Source of the DNA: an uncultured Phascolarctobacterium sp.
GTDB lineage: Bacteria; Bacillota; Negativicutes; Acidaminococcales; Acidaminococcaceae
Length of the DNA: 64,000 nucleotides
NCBI GenBank assembly: GCA_949295115.1
Contig: CASFJU010000001.1
Coordinates: 62,001 to 126,000 of the forward strand
Direction: 5' to 3'
Part shown: in pieces, positions 42,249 through 50,335 of the stretch
Position numbering within the stretch: position 1 is the first letter of the stretch
Layout of the letters: each line of letters starts with the position of its first letter
The notes under the pieces: model-generated
Told to the model about the DNA's origin: nothing
Seen by the model: the letters and a program-made list of their open reading frames with translations, nothing else
The model's database searches: none
Translations under genes and position numbers: made by a program

Positions 42249-42277
42249 TTGCGCTAATGTGATTTTTATGGTAATAT
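42249..42277 (+). promoter_or_regulatory. Promoter of the tRNA cluster
   Basis: TTGCGC (42249-42254), 17-bp spacer, TAATAT (42272-42277), about 27 bp before tRNA-Asp. Confidence 0.6.
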
Positions 42278-42303
42278 TTATATCTGTCAGGACACTGACA
42301 TGA

Positions 42304-42380
42304 GGCCCGGTGGTTCAGTTGGTTAGAATGCCGCCCTGTCACGGCGGAGGTCGTGGGTTCGAGTCCCATCCGGGTCGCCA
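42304..42380 (+). tRNA. tRNA-Asp (GTC)
   Basis: 77 nt with CCA. Acceptor GGCCCGG/CCGGGTC; anticodon stem CCGCC/GGCGG around CTGTCAC, anticodon GTC at 42338-42340; T loop TTCGAGT. Confidence 0.97.
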
Positions 42381-42382
42381 AT

Positions 42383-42457
<75 letters not shown>

Positions 42458-42464
42458 TTTTTTT

Positions 42465-42540
42465 AGGGGTATAGCTCAACTGGTAGAGTAGCGGTCTCCA
42501 AAACCGTTGGTTGTGGGTTCGATTCCTACTGCCCCTGCCA
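42465..42540 (+). tRNA. tRNA-Trp (CCA)
   Basis: 76 nt with encoded CCA. Acceptor AGGGGTA/TGCCCCT; anticodon stem GCGGT/ACCGT around CTCCAAA, anticodon CCA at 42498-42500. Confidence 0.96.
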
Positions 42541-42550
42541 CGCAAATACG

Positions 42551-42577
42551 GCGCAGATTTTAATCTGCGCTTTTTTT
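42551..42577 (+). terminator. Terminator of the tRNA cluster
   Basis: GCGCAGATT / AATCTGCGC (42551-42570) followed by T7. Confidence 0.9.
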
Positions 42578-42583
42578 GTTAAA

Positions 42584-43254
42584 GAAAGCCACACGCTATG
42601 CATATGGCTCATAGCTATGACGAAACCTCCTTTGATACAATAGATACAGCTTTCCAGGTGCATAAAGATCAAAGGAGGTTTTATCATGTCTGATATTAAT
42701 ACATTATTAAATACAATATGAAAATGCAATTTTCATATTGTATTTGTACCTAAATTTAGAACGATGGTTATTTAAGGTAAGATAAAAGAAGATATAAAAA
42801 TAATTTTAAGAAAATATGTGATAGAAAAGGTGTAACGATAATGGAAGCAAGTGCCTGTCCTGATTATATTTATATGTTAGTAAGCATACCACCTAAATAC
42901 TCTGTATTAGATTTTGTAAAATATTTAAAAGCGTAAAGTTTACTGATGATATTCGATAGGCATGCAAATCTTAAATACAAATATAGAAATAGAATAATTA
43001 GGTGTAATGGTTAATACGTAGATACGGTAGGAAGGAACGAGAAAGCAATAAAAAGAAGTATATAGTGAAATAATTGCTGGAAGATAGATTTAACGATCAA
43101 TTAGTATTAAAAATAATTGGTATATCCGTTTGAAAAACAAGTAAAAAAATAAAGAGTCTCTGAAAAGGGGCTGGTGGTAAATAATGTGCATTTAGGGAAC
43201 TTTTTTTGCGGTGATGCTTTAGTATTAGCTGGTAAAAGGCTTCTAGCCGAAGAT
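42584..43254 (+). mobile_element. Decayed IS200/IS605-family insertion sequence
   Basis: An AT-rich island of about 670 bp carrying a broken IS200-type tnpA. At the left, AGCCA(...)TGGCT (42585-42607) and a CATAGCTATG palindrome look like the subterminal hairpin; at the right, GGCTTCTAGCC (43238-43248) is a small hairpin. AAACCTCCTTTGAT (42623-42636) is an exact inverted repeat of ATCAAAGGAGGTTT (42668-42681), so the tnpA ribosome site is sequestered in a 14-bp stem, a known IS200 feature. Exact ends are uncertain. Outside the pseudogene nothing else is seen in this stretch. Confidence 0.75.
42686..43152 (+). pseudogene. tnpA: IS200-type transposase TnpA, inactivated
   Basis: Translation gives recognisable fragments of the Y1 transposase in order: MSDINTLLNTI, HIVFVPKF, GKIKEDIKIILRK, EASACPDYIYMLVSIPPKYS, LLMIFDRHANLKYKYRNR, YVDTVGRNEKAIK, LLEDRFNDQLVLK and YPFEKQVKK. 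They are separated by in-frame stops (first TGA at 42719-42721) and at least two frameshifts (near 42820 and 43075). The catalytic HUH triad, normally H-hydrophobic-H in HIHMLVSIP, reads Y-I-Y here (42865-42873), and the segment carrying the catalytic tyrosine is broken by stops. The product cannot be active. Confidence 0.9.
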
Positions 43255-43256
43255 CA

Positions 43257-43279
43257 AAACACCCGCATAGCGGGTGTTT
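43257..43279 (-). terminator. Terminator after the secretin gene
   Basis: Perfect 10-bp stem AAACACCCGC (43257-43266) / GCGGGTGTTT (43270-43279); on the minus strand the 3' arm ends in TTTT. It lies 16 bp beyond the secretin stop codon. Confidence 0.8.
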
Positions 43280-43294
43280 CTGATTTTTAACTAT

Positions 43295-44527
43295 TTACTT
43301 TTCTAATACACTTTCATCAAGCAGATTGGTGTTATAAATTGCCGGGGATTCGCCTGCGTCGGTGAGGTGTGGGGTTAGAATCATCAGCACTTCGGTTTTG
43401 GTTTTGCTGGTGGTGCGGTTTTTAAACAGCTCGCCCAAAAGCGGGATGTTGGATAAAAACGGCACTTTTTGCAGGCGTTTTTGTTCTTCTTCGTTAATCA
43501 GCCCGCCGATGACGAGGGTTTCGCCGTTGCGCATGCGCACCGTTGTATCCGCCGTGCGGCTGGTGATTTTATAGTTTTTAAGCTCGCCAATCAGCGTGGG
43601 GGTGCTGACTTCCGTATGGACGACCGATGTTATCATGCCGTCGTTGCTGACAATGGGGGTGTACTGCAATTTAATGCCTGCGTCAACATAATCGGTGGAG
43701 CTTGTGGTCACGGCGTTGGATATCTTTTCCGTCACGACAGGAATGTGGTCGCCTATGAAAATACTGGCTTCTTTGCCGGGAATCGTGATAATGCGCGGCG
43801 TTGCCAGAATTTTGGCTTTGCCGTTAGCAATCAGTGCGTTTAGCGTGGCGTTGAAACGGAATTCATAATTAACGCCGAAGTGCACCACGCCGCCGAAGTT
43901 TTCGTCGTCCGTGTCGCTGTCGTAATCGTCGTCGCCGTAATAATCGCTGTTCTGCGGTATTTTGTCCCAGTTCCAGTTAATGCCAAGGTTTTTACTGTCC
44001 TCGCGGCTGACGGCGATAATTTTTGCTTCCAGCGTTACCTGCTGCGTCGCTATGTCCAGCGCGGCAATAGCACTGCGCAAGCGGGCTTCGTCGGTGGGGG
44101 TGCCGGTAAAAATAATGCTGTTGGTTACGCAGTCGGTGCTTATTTTGCTGCCTGTGCCGATAAGTGATGCAAGTGCGGGTTTGATTTCTTCGGCTTTGGC
44201 GTAATTAAGTTTAATAACGCTGGCCGTGTCGTTAAATTTTTCCAGCCCGGCGGCGCTGCCGACCAGTACCACGCCATCCGTAAGGCGGTAGCTTAAGCCT
44301 TTGGCTGATGTAATAATGCGTATGGCGGTATCGAATGGCACGTCCTTTAAATCAAGCGTGATGGTGCCCTGCACGCTGCTGTCGTCGATGATGCTTTTGC
44401 CGGACAGCGCGGCGATTGAACCGAGTACGTCGCGAACCTGACCATCGCGCACGTTAAGCGTGATGTTATTGGCAAACGCATTTAGCGGCAGGCATAAACA
44501 AATGAGCAGGGTGCAGAACTTAATCAT
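43295..44527 (-). CDS. Secretin (PilQ/GspD family), short form
   Basis: Outer-membrane ring protein of a type IV pilus or type II secretion system. The 410 residues have a signal peptide (to NAFA), a secretin N-terminal STN domain (GQVRDVLGSIAALSGKSIIDD), one N1-like domain (SVIKLNYAKAEEIKPALAS) and the secretin core with VTLEAKIIAVSRE, KILATPRI, TTVRMRNGETLVIGGLI and VPFLSNIPLLGELFKNR. It is much shorter than PilQ or GspD (600-700), lacking extra N domains. An acidic insert (YYGDDDYDSDTDDENFGG) is unusual. The ATG at 44527 overlaps the preceding gene by 8 bp; GGAGGTG is the ribosome site, so a GTG at 44536 is not the start. Confidence 0.9.
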   Translation of the reverse strand: MIKFCTLLICLCLPLNAFANNITLNVRDGQVRDVLGSIAALSGKSIIDDSSVQGTITLDLKDVPFDTAIRIITSAKGLSYRLTDGVVLVGSAAGLEKFNDTASVIKLNYAKAEEIKPALASLIGTGSKISTDCVTNSIIFTGTPTDEARLRSAIAALDIATQQVTLEAKIIAVSREDSKNLGINWNWDKIPQNSDYYGDDDYDSDTDDENFGGVVHFGVNYEFRFNATLNALIANGKAKILATPRIITIPGKEASIFIGDHIPVVTEKISNAVTTSSTDYVDAGIKLQYTPIVSNDGMITSVVHTEVSTPTLIGELKNYKITSRTADTTVRMRNGETLVIGGLINEEEQKRLQKVPFLSNIPLLGELFKNRTTSKTKTEVLMILTPHLTDAGESPAIYNTNLLDESVLEK

Positions 44528-44948
44528 GGTTAGCACCTCCGTTTTGCAGTGTCAGCGTTTGTTTGCCGTCCGTAAGCTGTACACCGCTGCCGTCAATCGC
44601 GCTTACGGTGTAGCTGCCGATTTTGGCGCCGCTTTCATAATAGCCGCTTTGCCCGGCGTATTCGATAATCGCCATGCGCACGCTGCCGTTTTGCACAATG
44701 CCTTTTAAAACAGGCGTTGGCGTTTGCACAGCGTAATGCCGTTTTGGCGTTTGCGGCGGCAGAAAGGGGTTGCGTTTGGGTTTATCCGCGTGAGCGGCGG
44801 GCTTTGGCAATATGATGGGGGTAAAAACTGCCTGCTGCCCGGCGGCTGTGGCGTGCGTGCTGCCGGTAAGCGCCAACTGTGCCGCGCTTAATATAACTGC
44901 CGTGCCTGCCAGCGCAAGCAGCGGCTGCCGTAATTTGTAGTTTTGCAG
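44520..44948 (-). CDS. PilP/GspC-like pilus assembly protein (possible CTG start)
   Basis: About 142 residues if read from a CTG at 44948, which lies 7 nt after GGAGGA. This start gives a membrane anchor (LLALAGTAVILSAAQLAL), then a proline-rich linker (KPKRNPFLPPQTPKR) and a small beta domain (VLKGIVQNGSVRMAIIEYAG, YTVSAIDGSGVQLTDGKQTLTL) like the HR domain of PilP and GspC that contacts the secretin. The nearest conventional start, TTG 44876, has no ribosome site and would cut the anchor. No ATG exists upstream in frame. Encoded directly before, and overlapping, the secretin gene. Confidence 0.6.
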   Translation of the reverse strand: MQNYKLRQPLLALAGTAVILSAAQLALTGSTHATAAGQQAVFTPIILPKPAAHADKPKRNPFLPPQTPKRHYAVQTPTPVLKGIVQNGSVRMAIIEYAGQSGYYESGAKIGSYTVSAIDGSGVQLTDGKQTLTLQNGGANHD

Positions 44949-44992
44949 AAGCTATTCCTCCAAGGCTTCCGTATCCGCAATTTCAGTTTTTA

Positions 44993-45001
44993 ATTATAGC
45001 A
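44993..45001 (-). promoter_or_regulatory. Extended -10 promoter of the PilP-secretin operon
   Basis: On the minus strand the sequence reads TGCTATAAT, an extended -10 element about 45 bp before the proposed start. Its -35 region overlaps the divergent promoter at 45012. Confidence 0.55.
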
Positions 45002-45011
45002 TAAATTTAAC

Positions 45012-45040
45012 TTGCAGGAAAGTCCGTTGGCGTTTATAAT
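45012..45040 (+). promoter_or_regulatory. Promoter of the PilB/GspE-PilT operon
   Basis: TTGCAG (45012-45017), 17-bp spacer, TATAAT (45035-45040), divergent from and interleaved with the PilP-secretin promoter. Confidence 0.75.
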
Positions 45041-45077
45041 AAAAAGGCTGCACATTTTTTAAAATGGAGAGAAGAAT

Positions 45078-46178
45078 TTGATTATACAGACGAAGCAGCC
45101 CCTTTTTGCCGGGGCAGATGAAAAGGCGGCCGTGAAGACGGCGGACGGCATTATTGCGCAGGCGGTTAAGTGCGGCGCAAGCGATATCCATATTGAGCCG
45201 GAGGAGGACGGGGCGCGAGTGCGTTTGCGTACCGACGGCGTGTTGTACGAGGCGGCGCAGCTGACGAAGCCGGTTATGCAGGCGGTGGTGTCGCGCATTA
45301 AGGTGCTGGCGGGCATGGACATTGCTGAAAAGCGTTTGCCGCAGGACGGCAGCATTAAGCTGGAGCTTGACGGGCGCAGCGAACTGGATTTTACGCCGCA
45401 GAATTTGGAGTTGTACCGCAGTTTGTACAGCAGCGGGAACGGTATTGTGCTGTTAACCGGACCGACGGGCAGCGGTAAAACGACGACGCTTTATGCCACG
45501 CTGACGGAGCTGAACAGTGACGAGCGCAACATTGTAACGGTGGAAGACCCGGTGGAGTACCGCATTGGCGGAATTAACCAGGTAGCGGTGAACGAAAAGG
45601 CGGGGCTGACTTTTGCGAGCGGCTTGCGCAGCATTTTAAGGCAGGACCCTGACATTATGATGATTGGCGAAATCCGCGACCTTGATACGGCGCAGACTGC
45701 CATCCATGCGGCGCTGACCGGGCATTTGGTGTTAAGCACGCTGCATACCAATAGCGCCGCCGGTGCTGTAGTGCGCCTGATTGACATGGGCATTGAGCCG
45801 TTTCTGGTGGCATCCGCTTTGCGCGGAGTGGTGGCACAGCGTTTGGTGCGGCGCATTTGTCCGCACTGCAAAACGGCATATGCGGCAAGCATTGAAGAAA
45901 AGGCGTATTTGAATGTTGATGCAGGTGTGGAACTAACGCTACACAAAGGCGCGGGCTGCGAGCATTGCCGTGACACCGGTTACTTAGGGCGCATGGCGTT
46001 GCAGGAGGTTATGCCGGTGCTGCCGGAGCTGAAAAAGTTTATTTTGAAGGAAACGCAGGAGAGCGTACTGTTTGACGAAGCGCGCAAATTCGGCGCGGCA
46101 AGCATGCGTGAGGACGGCGTGCGCAAAGTGCTTGACGGTTTAACGACGGTGAGCGAACTGCTGCGCGCCGTGCATTGA
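45078..46178 (+). CDS. PilB/GspE-family assembly ATPase, shortened
   Basis: Hexameric motor ATPase for pilus or pseudopilus extension. Visible are ASDIHIEPEEDGARVRLRTDGVL, RIKVLAGMDIAEKRLPQDG, Walker A LLTGPTGSGKTTTLYATL, Asp box TVEDPVEYRIGGINQ, Walker B PDIMMIGEIRDLDTA, the His box TGHLVLSTLHTN and a zinc-type CPHC...CEHC pair. Two things are missing: the N-terminal T2SSE_N domain, and about 35 residues between DGSIKLELDGR and ELDFTPQNLELY where families carry the DLRVSTLP / GEKVVLRLL arginines. At 366 residues it is far below the usual 550. Start is TTG 45078, with GGAG 8 nt upstream. Confidence 0.85.
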   Translation: MIIQTKQPLFAGADEKAAVKTADGIIAQAVKCGASDIHIEPEEDGARVRLRTDGVLYEAAQLTKPVMQAVVSRIKVLAGMDIAEKRLPQDGSIKLELDGRSELDFTPQNLELYRSLYSSGNGIVLLTGPTGSGKTTTLYATLTELNSDERNIVTVEDPVEYRIGGINQVAVNEKAGLTFASGLRSILRQDPDIMMIGEIRDLDTAQTAIHAALTGHLVLSTLHTNSAAGAVVRLIDMGIEPFLVASALRGVVAQRLVRRICPHCKTAYAASIEEKAYLNVDAGVELTLHKGAGCEHCRDTGYLGRMALQEVMPVLPELKKFILKETQESVLFDEARKFGAASMREDGVRKVLDGLTTVSELLRAVH

Positions 46179-46186
46179 GGTGGAAG

Positions 46187-47227
46187 ATGATAAACGAAAT
46201 TATTAAACAGGCGGTGGCACAGAACGCTTCGGACATACATTTAACGGCAGGCAGTGTGCCTGTGTACCGCATTAACGGCGCATTGCAAAAGCAGAAACTG
46301 CCGCCGGTGACGGAAGCTGCGTTGTGGCAGTTTGCCAAAGAACAGGCTGGTACTGATTTAAAAGAAAATACAGGCGAGCTTGACTTTGCCTGCGATTTTA
46401 AAATTTGCCGCCTGCGCGTAAATATTTACCGCTACAGCGGCAAAACAGCGGCGGCCATCAGGCTGATTAAAAGCGAAGTGCCTGCGTTAAAGAGTTTGAA
46501 CGTGCCGCCTGCGGTGGAAGATTTTGCCGGTTTGCGCAGTGGGCTGGTGCTGGTAACAGGTCCGACCGGCAGCGGCAAAAGCACAACTTTGGCGGCACTG
46601 GTTGAGCAGATAAATCAAACCCGTGCCGTGCATATCATCACGCTGGAAGACCCTGTGGAATATAAATTTACGGAGGCGCAGGCGTTAATCCATCAGCGTG
46701 AAATTGGTGGTGACACCAACAGTTTTGCGGCAGGTTTGCGTGCCGCACTGCGCGAGGACCCGGACGTAATTATGGTGGGCGAACTGCGCGACGCGGAAAC
46801 AATCGCCATCGCCGTAACGGCGGCGGAAACAGGGCATTTGGTTCTGGCAACGCTGCACACGCGCGACGCTGTATCCGCACTGGCGCGCATGGTGGATGTG
46901 TTCCCGTCAGATAAGCAGCAGCAAATACGCATGCAGTTGGCCGATACTTTGCAGGGCGTAATTGCGCAGCAGCTTGTGCCTGATAACAATGGCGGGCGCA
47001 CGGCGGCGTTTGAAGTTTTAACGGTGCCGCCTGCGGTGCGCAGCCTGATACGCGACAATAAAGCCTATCAGCTGGCAAGTTATTTGCAGGGCGGCAGGCA
47101 GCAGGGTATGCAGTGCATGGATTACGCTTTGGCTGACTTGGCACGCCGCGGCGTGATAACGCGCCAAACGGCGGAACAGTACGCCTTTGACATTGAACTT
47201 TTAAATAAATATTTAGCGGCAAAATAA
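46187..47227 (+). CDS. pilT: Type IV pilus retraction ATPase PilT
   Basis: 346-residue ATPase that drives pilus retraction. It has the PilT start NEIIKQAVAQNASDIHLTAGS, Walker A VTGPTGSGKSTTLAALV, ITLEDPVEYKF, Walker B PDVIMVGELRDAETI, TGHLVLATLHTRDA and the C-terminal AVRSLIRDNKAYQL, the position of the AIRNLIRE motif needed for retraction. The ATG at 46187 has GAGGTGG upstream; a TTG at 46175 would overlap the previous gene's end and is rejected. No pilC, pilM, pilN, pilO or prepilin gene follows in the window. Confidence 0.93.
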   Translation: MINEIIKQAVAQNASDIHLTAGSVPVYRINGALQKQKLPPVTEAALWQFAKEQAGTDLKENTGELDFACDFKICRLRVNIYRYSGKTAAAIRLIKSEVPALKSLNVPPAVEDFAGLRSGLVLVTGPTGSGKSTTLAALVEQINQTRAVHIITLEDPVEYKFTEAQALIHQREIGGDTNSFAAGLRAALREDPDVIMVGELRDAETIAIAVTAAETGHLVLATLHTRDAVSALARMVDVFPSDKQQQIRMQLADTLQGVIAQQLVPDNNGGRTAAFEVLTVPPAVRSLIRDNKAYQLASYLQGGRQQGMQCMDYALADLARRGVITRQTAEQYAFDIELLNKYLAAK

Positions 47228-47268
47228 AAACTGCACCTTTAAGGCAAGTGCTTTAATGGTGCAGTTCT
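47228..47268. terminator. Terminator between convergent pilT and rqcH
   Basis: AACTGCACC (47229-47237) pairs with GGTGCAGTT (47258-47266), with partial inner pairing; it can serve both strands. Confidence 0.75.
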
Positions 47269-47270
47269 TT

Positions 47271-49007
47271 TCATTTCAGCAGTTTTTGGATTTGTTCTTC
47301 GTCCGGCGTTACATAATAAGTCGTCTGGTTGGTGTAAATTACAAAACCGGGCTTGGCACCGCTGGGCTTTTTAACAAATTTACGCAGCGTGCTGTCCACC
47401 GGCACTTTGCTGCCGCCGCGCGCTTTGCTGAAATACGCGGCAAGGTTGGCGGCGGTTTGGATATCTTTGTCCTCCGGCGTGGGCAGGGTTGTTTTTAAAA
47501 TAACGTGAGAACCGGGAATATTTTTGGTGTGGAACCACAAATCGTTGCCGCTGCCGACGGAGAAGGTAACATAATCGTTCTGTTTGTTGTTTTTGCCGAT
47601 GTACAGCGTGGTGTCGGCAGAAAGTTTAATAACAGTAGGCGTGGATTTGGCCTGCGGCATTTTGTTTTTGGTATTTTTTACAGTGATAAAGCCTGCCGCT
47701 GCCAGTTCCGTTTTAATTTCCGCAACTTCGGCGCGTGTCTGCACAAGTTTCAGCGCTACGTCGATGCTGCCAAGGTACTCAATGGCTTCTTCCGTCAGCT
47801 TCAGTTGTTCCTTAATTTCCGTCTGCGCGCGTTTCAGCTTGTTATAGCGTTTGTAGTATTTCTGAGCGTTTTCGTTGGCGGTTAAATCCGGCGCAAGCGC
47901 AACCGTCAGCGGCGTGCCGTCGTAAATGTTTTCTACGGTAACTTCACTGCTGCCCTTCCGGATGCGGTACAGGTTTGCCATTAAGGTATCGGCAATAATG
48001 CGCTGCTGTTCGGCGTCTTCTGCCGCTGCCAGTTCTTCGCGCAGCACGGCGGCTTTTTTGATAATTTTTTCCGTTTCGGCAGCTACCGTTTTTGTTAAAA
48101 CTTCCTGCTCCGGCAGCTGCACGGGGGTAAGGCTCTGGGCAAAATCAACGGCGCTGTTTAAGTTAGCAAATTCTTTTACGGTTTCACCGTCTGCAAGCTG
48201 CACCGGTTTAAACGGCAGCACGGTTTTAACATTATTGGTACGCGTAACAATGGCATACACCGGCGCGCTGCCAGCTTTAACTTCGCTTACATTTTGCTGC
48301 AGGGCAGCGATGGCGTTGGCAAGCTGTGCGGCGTTGCCGTCATCAATCTCGCCGTTGGTATCAATGCCGGCTGCTTTTAAAAGCTGGGCCGCTGTGTACT
48401 GGCCGATACCCGTCGTTGCGGCAATCAGCGCTTTGGCAGGAGCTAAAGGCAGATTCTGCGCCGCGCTTACAATATCCGCAGTGGCGGCGGTTAAAATGTT
48501 TAAGCCGTTTTGCGGCGGCGGGGTAAGGTAGGGCAGACCCGGTAAAATCTGGCGGTAGCTGCTTTGCACTTTGTTTACGTGCTTTAAGCTGTCCAAAATA
48601 ACGCCTTCCGCCGTAAAAATTATGTTGGCGTTTTTGCCGGTCAGCTCAAAAATAAGCTGTTTGGCAATAATCTGCCGCGCGCTGCCGATGCTGGAAATTT
48701 CCATTGTAATCACTCGGTCCAGCCCGCTCTGTTCAATTTTGGTAATGCGCCCTTCTTCAAGGTGCTTGCGTAATAACATGCAAAATGCGGGCGGGGTGTC
48801 GGGGCGTTCCGGCGTTTTCTCCGGCAGGTACAAATAGGGCGAGCCGTCGCTGAAATCCGCCGCGAGCGAAAGCGTGGCGCTTTCTGTTTTAATTAAAAGC
48901 AGCAGGCAGTTTTTGTTCGGCATAAAAATTTTATAAATTTTGCCGCCGAGCAGGCGCTTCTGCAATTCCGCCGTCAGCACGTTTATGGTAATTCCTTCCA
49001 AATTCAT
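47271..49007 (-). CDS. rqcH: Rqc2/RqcH homologue (NFACT family)
   Basis: 578 residues. It recognises the stalled 50S-peptidyl-tRNA complex and adds C-terminal alanine tails for proteolysis. NFACT-N starts at MNLEGITINVLTAELQKRL and holds MLLRKHLEEGRI and ELTGKNANIIF; a helix-hairpin-helix-like middle and two coiled coils (about 290-420) follow; NFACT-R carries YIGKNNKQNDYVTF, DLWFHTKNIPGSHVIL and AAYFSKARGGSKVPVD. Domain order and length are complete. GGAG precedes its ATG. In older annotation such proteins are called fibronectin-binding. Confidence 0.94.
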   Translation of the reverse strand: MNLEGITINVLTAELQKRLLGGKIYKIFMPNKNCLLLLIKTESATLSLAADFSDGSPYLYLPEKTPERPDTPPAFCMLLRKHLEEGRITKIEQSGLDRVITMEISSIGSARQIIAKQLIFELTGKNANIIFTAEGVILDSLKHVNKVQSSYRQILPGLPYLTPPPQNGLNILTAATADIVSAAQNLPLAPAKALIAATTGIGQYTAAQLLKAAGIDTNGEIDDGNAAQLANAIAALQQNVSEVKAGSAPVYAIVTRTNNVKTVLPFKPVQLADGETVKEFANLNSAVDFAQSLTPVQLPEQEVLTKTVAAETEKIIKKAAVLREELAAAEDAEQQRIIADTLMANLYRIRKGSSEVTVENIYDGTPLTVALAPDLTANENAQKYYKRYNKLKRAQTEIKEQLKLTEEAIEYLGSIDVALKLVQTRAEVAEIKTELAAAGFITVKNTKNKMPQAKSTPTVIKLSADTTLYIGKNNKQNDYVTFSVGSGNDLWFHTKNIPGSHVILKTTLPTPEDKDIQTAANLAAYFSKARGGSKVPVDSTLRKFVKKPSGAKPGFVIYTNQTTYYVTPDEEQIQKLLK

Positions 49008-49047
49008 GGAAAATCTCCTTTTTGCTTCAAAAATTTACGTTTTTCGT

Positions 49048-49076
49048 TTGCGCTTGCACGCATAATAAGGTATAAT
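49048..49076 (+). promoter_or_regulatory. Promoter of the yicC-remA-gmk-rpoZ-coaBC operon
   Basis: TTGCGC (49048-49053), 17-bp spacer, TATAAT (49071-49076). Confidence 0.7.
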
Positions 49077-49100
49077 ATATTTTCAAGAATAAGTATACAA
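49072..49100 (-). promoter_or_regulatory. Promoter of rqcH, sharing its -10 with the yicC promoter
   Basis: Read on the minus strand: TTGTAT (49100-49095), 17-bp spacer, TATTAT (49077-49072). Its -10 occupies the same bases as the plus-strand TATAAT. Confidence 0.55.
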
Positions 49101-49139
49101 CATATTTATCATTTTAGAAATGCGGCAGGAGGTTTTATT

Positions 49140-50036
49140 TTGTTAAAAAGTATGACTGGTTTCGGCCGCGGCGAATATGAGGACGAAAAGTTTTCGGCGA
49201 CGATAGAGATGAAAACGGTCAACCACCGTTACAACGAAGTTGCTATCCGCTTGCCGCGCTTTTTAAACCCCCTGGAGGACAGGATACGCAAAACCATTTT
49301 GCGCAGTATTAACCGTGGACGCATAGATGTTTTTATTACCGCCGATTACACCAACGACGAGCTTTGCACCATTAAGGTGGATAAGGCTCTGGCGGCGGCT
49401 TACCACAACGCATTGCAGGAGGTGGCTGACGCTGCCGGGCTGGAATGCAAAATGGCGGAGCAGGCAGAAGTGCTGTACCTTGCGCGCTGCCCGGAAGTCA
49501 TCAACGTAAAGGAAGGCCTGTTTGACGTTGAAACTATCTGGCCGAAGCTGGAAGCAGCCTTGCAGCAGGCAATCGGCAACCTGGTTGCGATGCGCGAAAC
49601 AGAAGGCGGCAATATTTACGGCGACTTTATCAAACGCGCCGATTTGATTGAAGAAAAACTTTTGCAGGTTGAAGCGCGTTCTCCGCAGGTTGTTGAAGAA
49701 TACCAGGAGCGTTTGAGCGAGCGCATTAACGATTTGCTGGAAAAATACAACCAGACGATTGAACCGGAAAGGCTTTTGCAGGAGGTTGCCATTTTTGCCG
49801 ACCGCACCAGCATTACCGAAGAAATTGTGCGCTTAAAGAGCCATATCAAACAGTTCAGGGAAATCATCAACATGAACCAGCCGGTAGGGCGCAAGCTTGA
49901 CTTTCTGGTGCAGGAGTTCAACCGCGAAGCGAACACCATCGCCAGCAAGGCCAATGATTACACCATTGCGCAGCTGGTGGTTGATATTAAAGCTGAAATT
50001 GAAAAAATCAGGGAACAGATACAGAACATTGAGTAA
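49140..50036 (+). CDS. yicC: YicC family endoribonuclease-like protein
   Basis: 298 residues with the family start [30 protein letters not shown] and the C-terminal DUF1732 block ([40 protein letters not shown]). YicC in E. coli is linked to RNA decay, and the family is reported to have endoribonuclease activity. Translation begins at TTG 49140, with AGGAGG eight bases upstream and no ATG nearby. First gene of the yicC-remA-gmk-rpoZ-coaBC operon, a common Firmicute order. Confidence 0.93.
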   Translation: MLKSMTGFGRGEYEDEKFSATIEMKTVNHRYNEVAIRLPRFLNPLEDRIRKTILRSINRGRIDVFITADYTNDELCTIKVDKALAAAYHNALQEVADAAGLECKMAEQAEVLYLARCPEVINVKEGLFDVETIWPKLEAALQQAIGNLVAMRETEGGNIYGDFIKRADLIEEKLLQVEARSPQVVEEYQERLSERINDLLEKYNQTIEPERLLQEVAIFADRTSITEEIVRLKSHIKQFREIINMNQPVGRKLDFLVQEFNREANTIASKANDYTIAQLVVDIKAEIEKIREQIQNIE

Positions 50037-50050
50037 AAGGAGGCTGTTAT

Positions 50051-50311
50051 ATGGACATTAAGCTTATCAACATAGGCTTTGGCAACATCGTCGCTGCCAA
50101 CAGGATTATCTCTATTATCAGCCCGGAATCCGCGCCGATTAAAAGAATTATCCAGGAAGCGCGCGACAACGGCACGCTGATTGACGCAACCTACGGACGC
50201 AGAACGCGTGCGGTAATCGTTACCGACAGCGGCCACATCATTTTATCGGCCGTGCAGCCGGAAACCGTTGCCAACAGGCTTGTCCAGACTGATGACGAAG
50301 ATGAGGAATAA
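50051..50311 (+). CDS. remA: RemA family DNA-binding protein (DUF370)
   Basis: 86 residues, [23 protein letters not shown] with [30 protein letters not shown] split over the family core. In Bacillus RemA oligomers bind DNA and activate matrix genes. Here, as in many Clostridia-like genomes, it sits between yicC and gmk, so a broader housekeeping role is likely. Acidic C-terminal tail (TDDEDEE). AGGAGG-like site 7 bp upstream. Confidence 0.93.
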   Translation: MDIKLINIGFGNIVAANRIISIISPESAPIKRIIQEARDNGTLIDATYGRRTRAVIVTDSGHIILSAVQPETVANRLVQTDDEDEE

Positions 50312-50335
50312 CGGCGTAAAAGAGGAGGGCTTATT

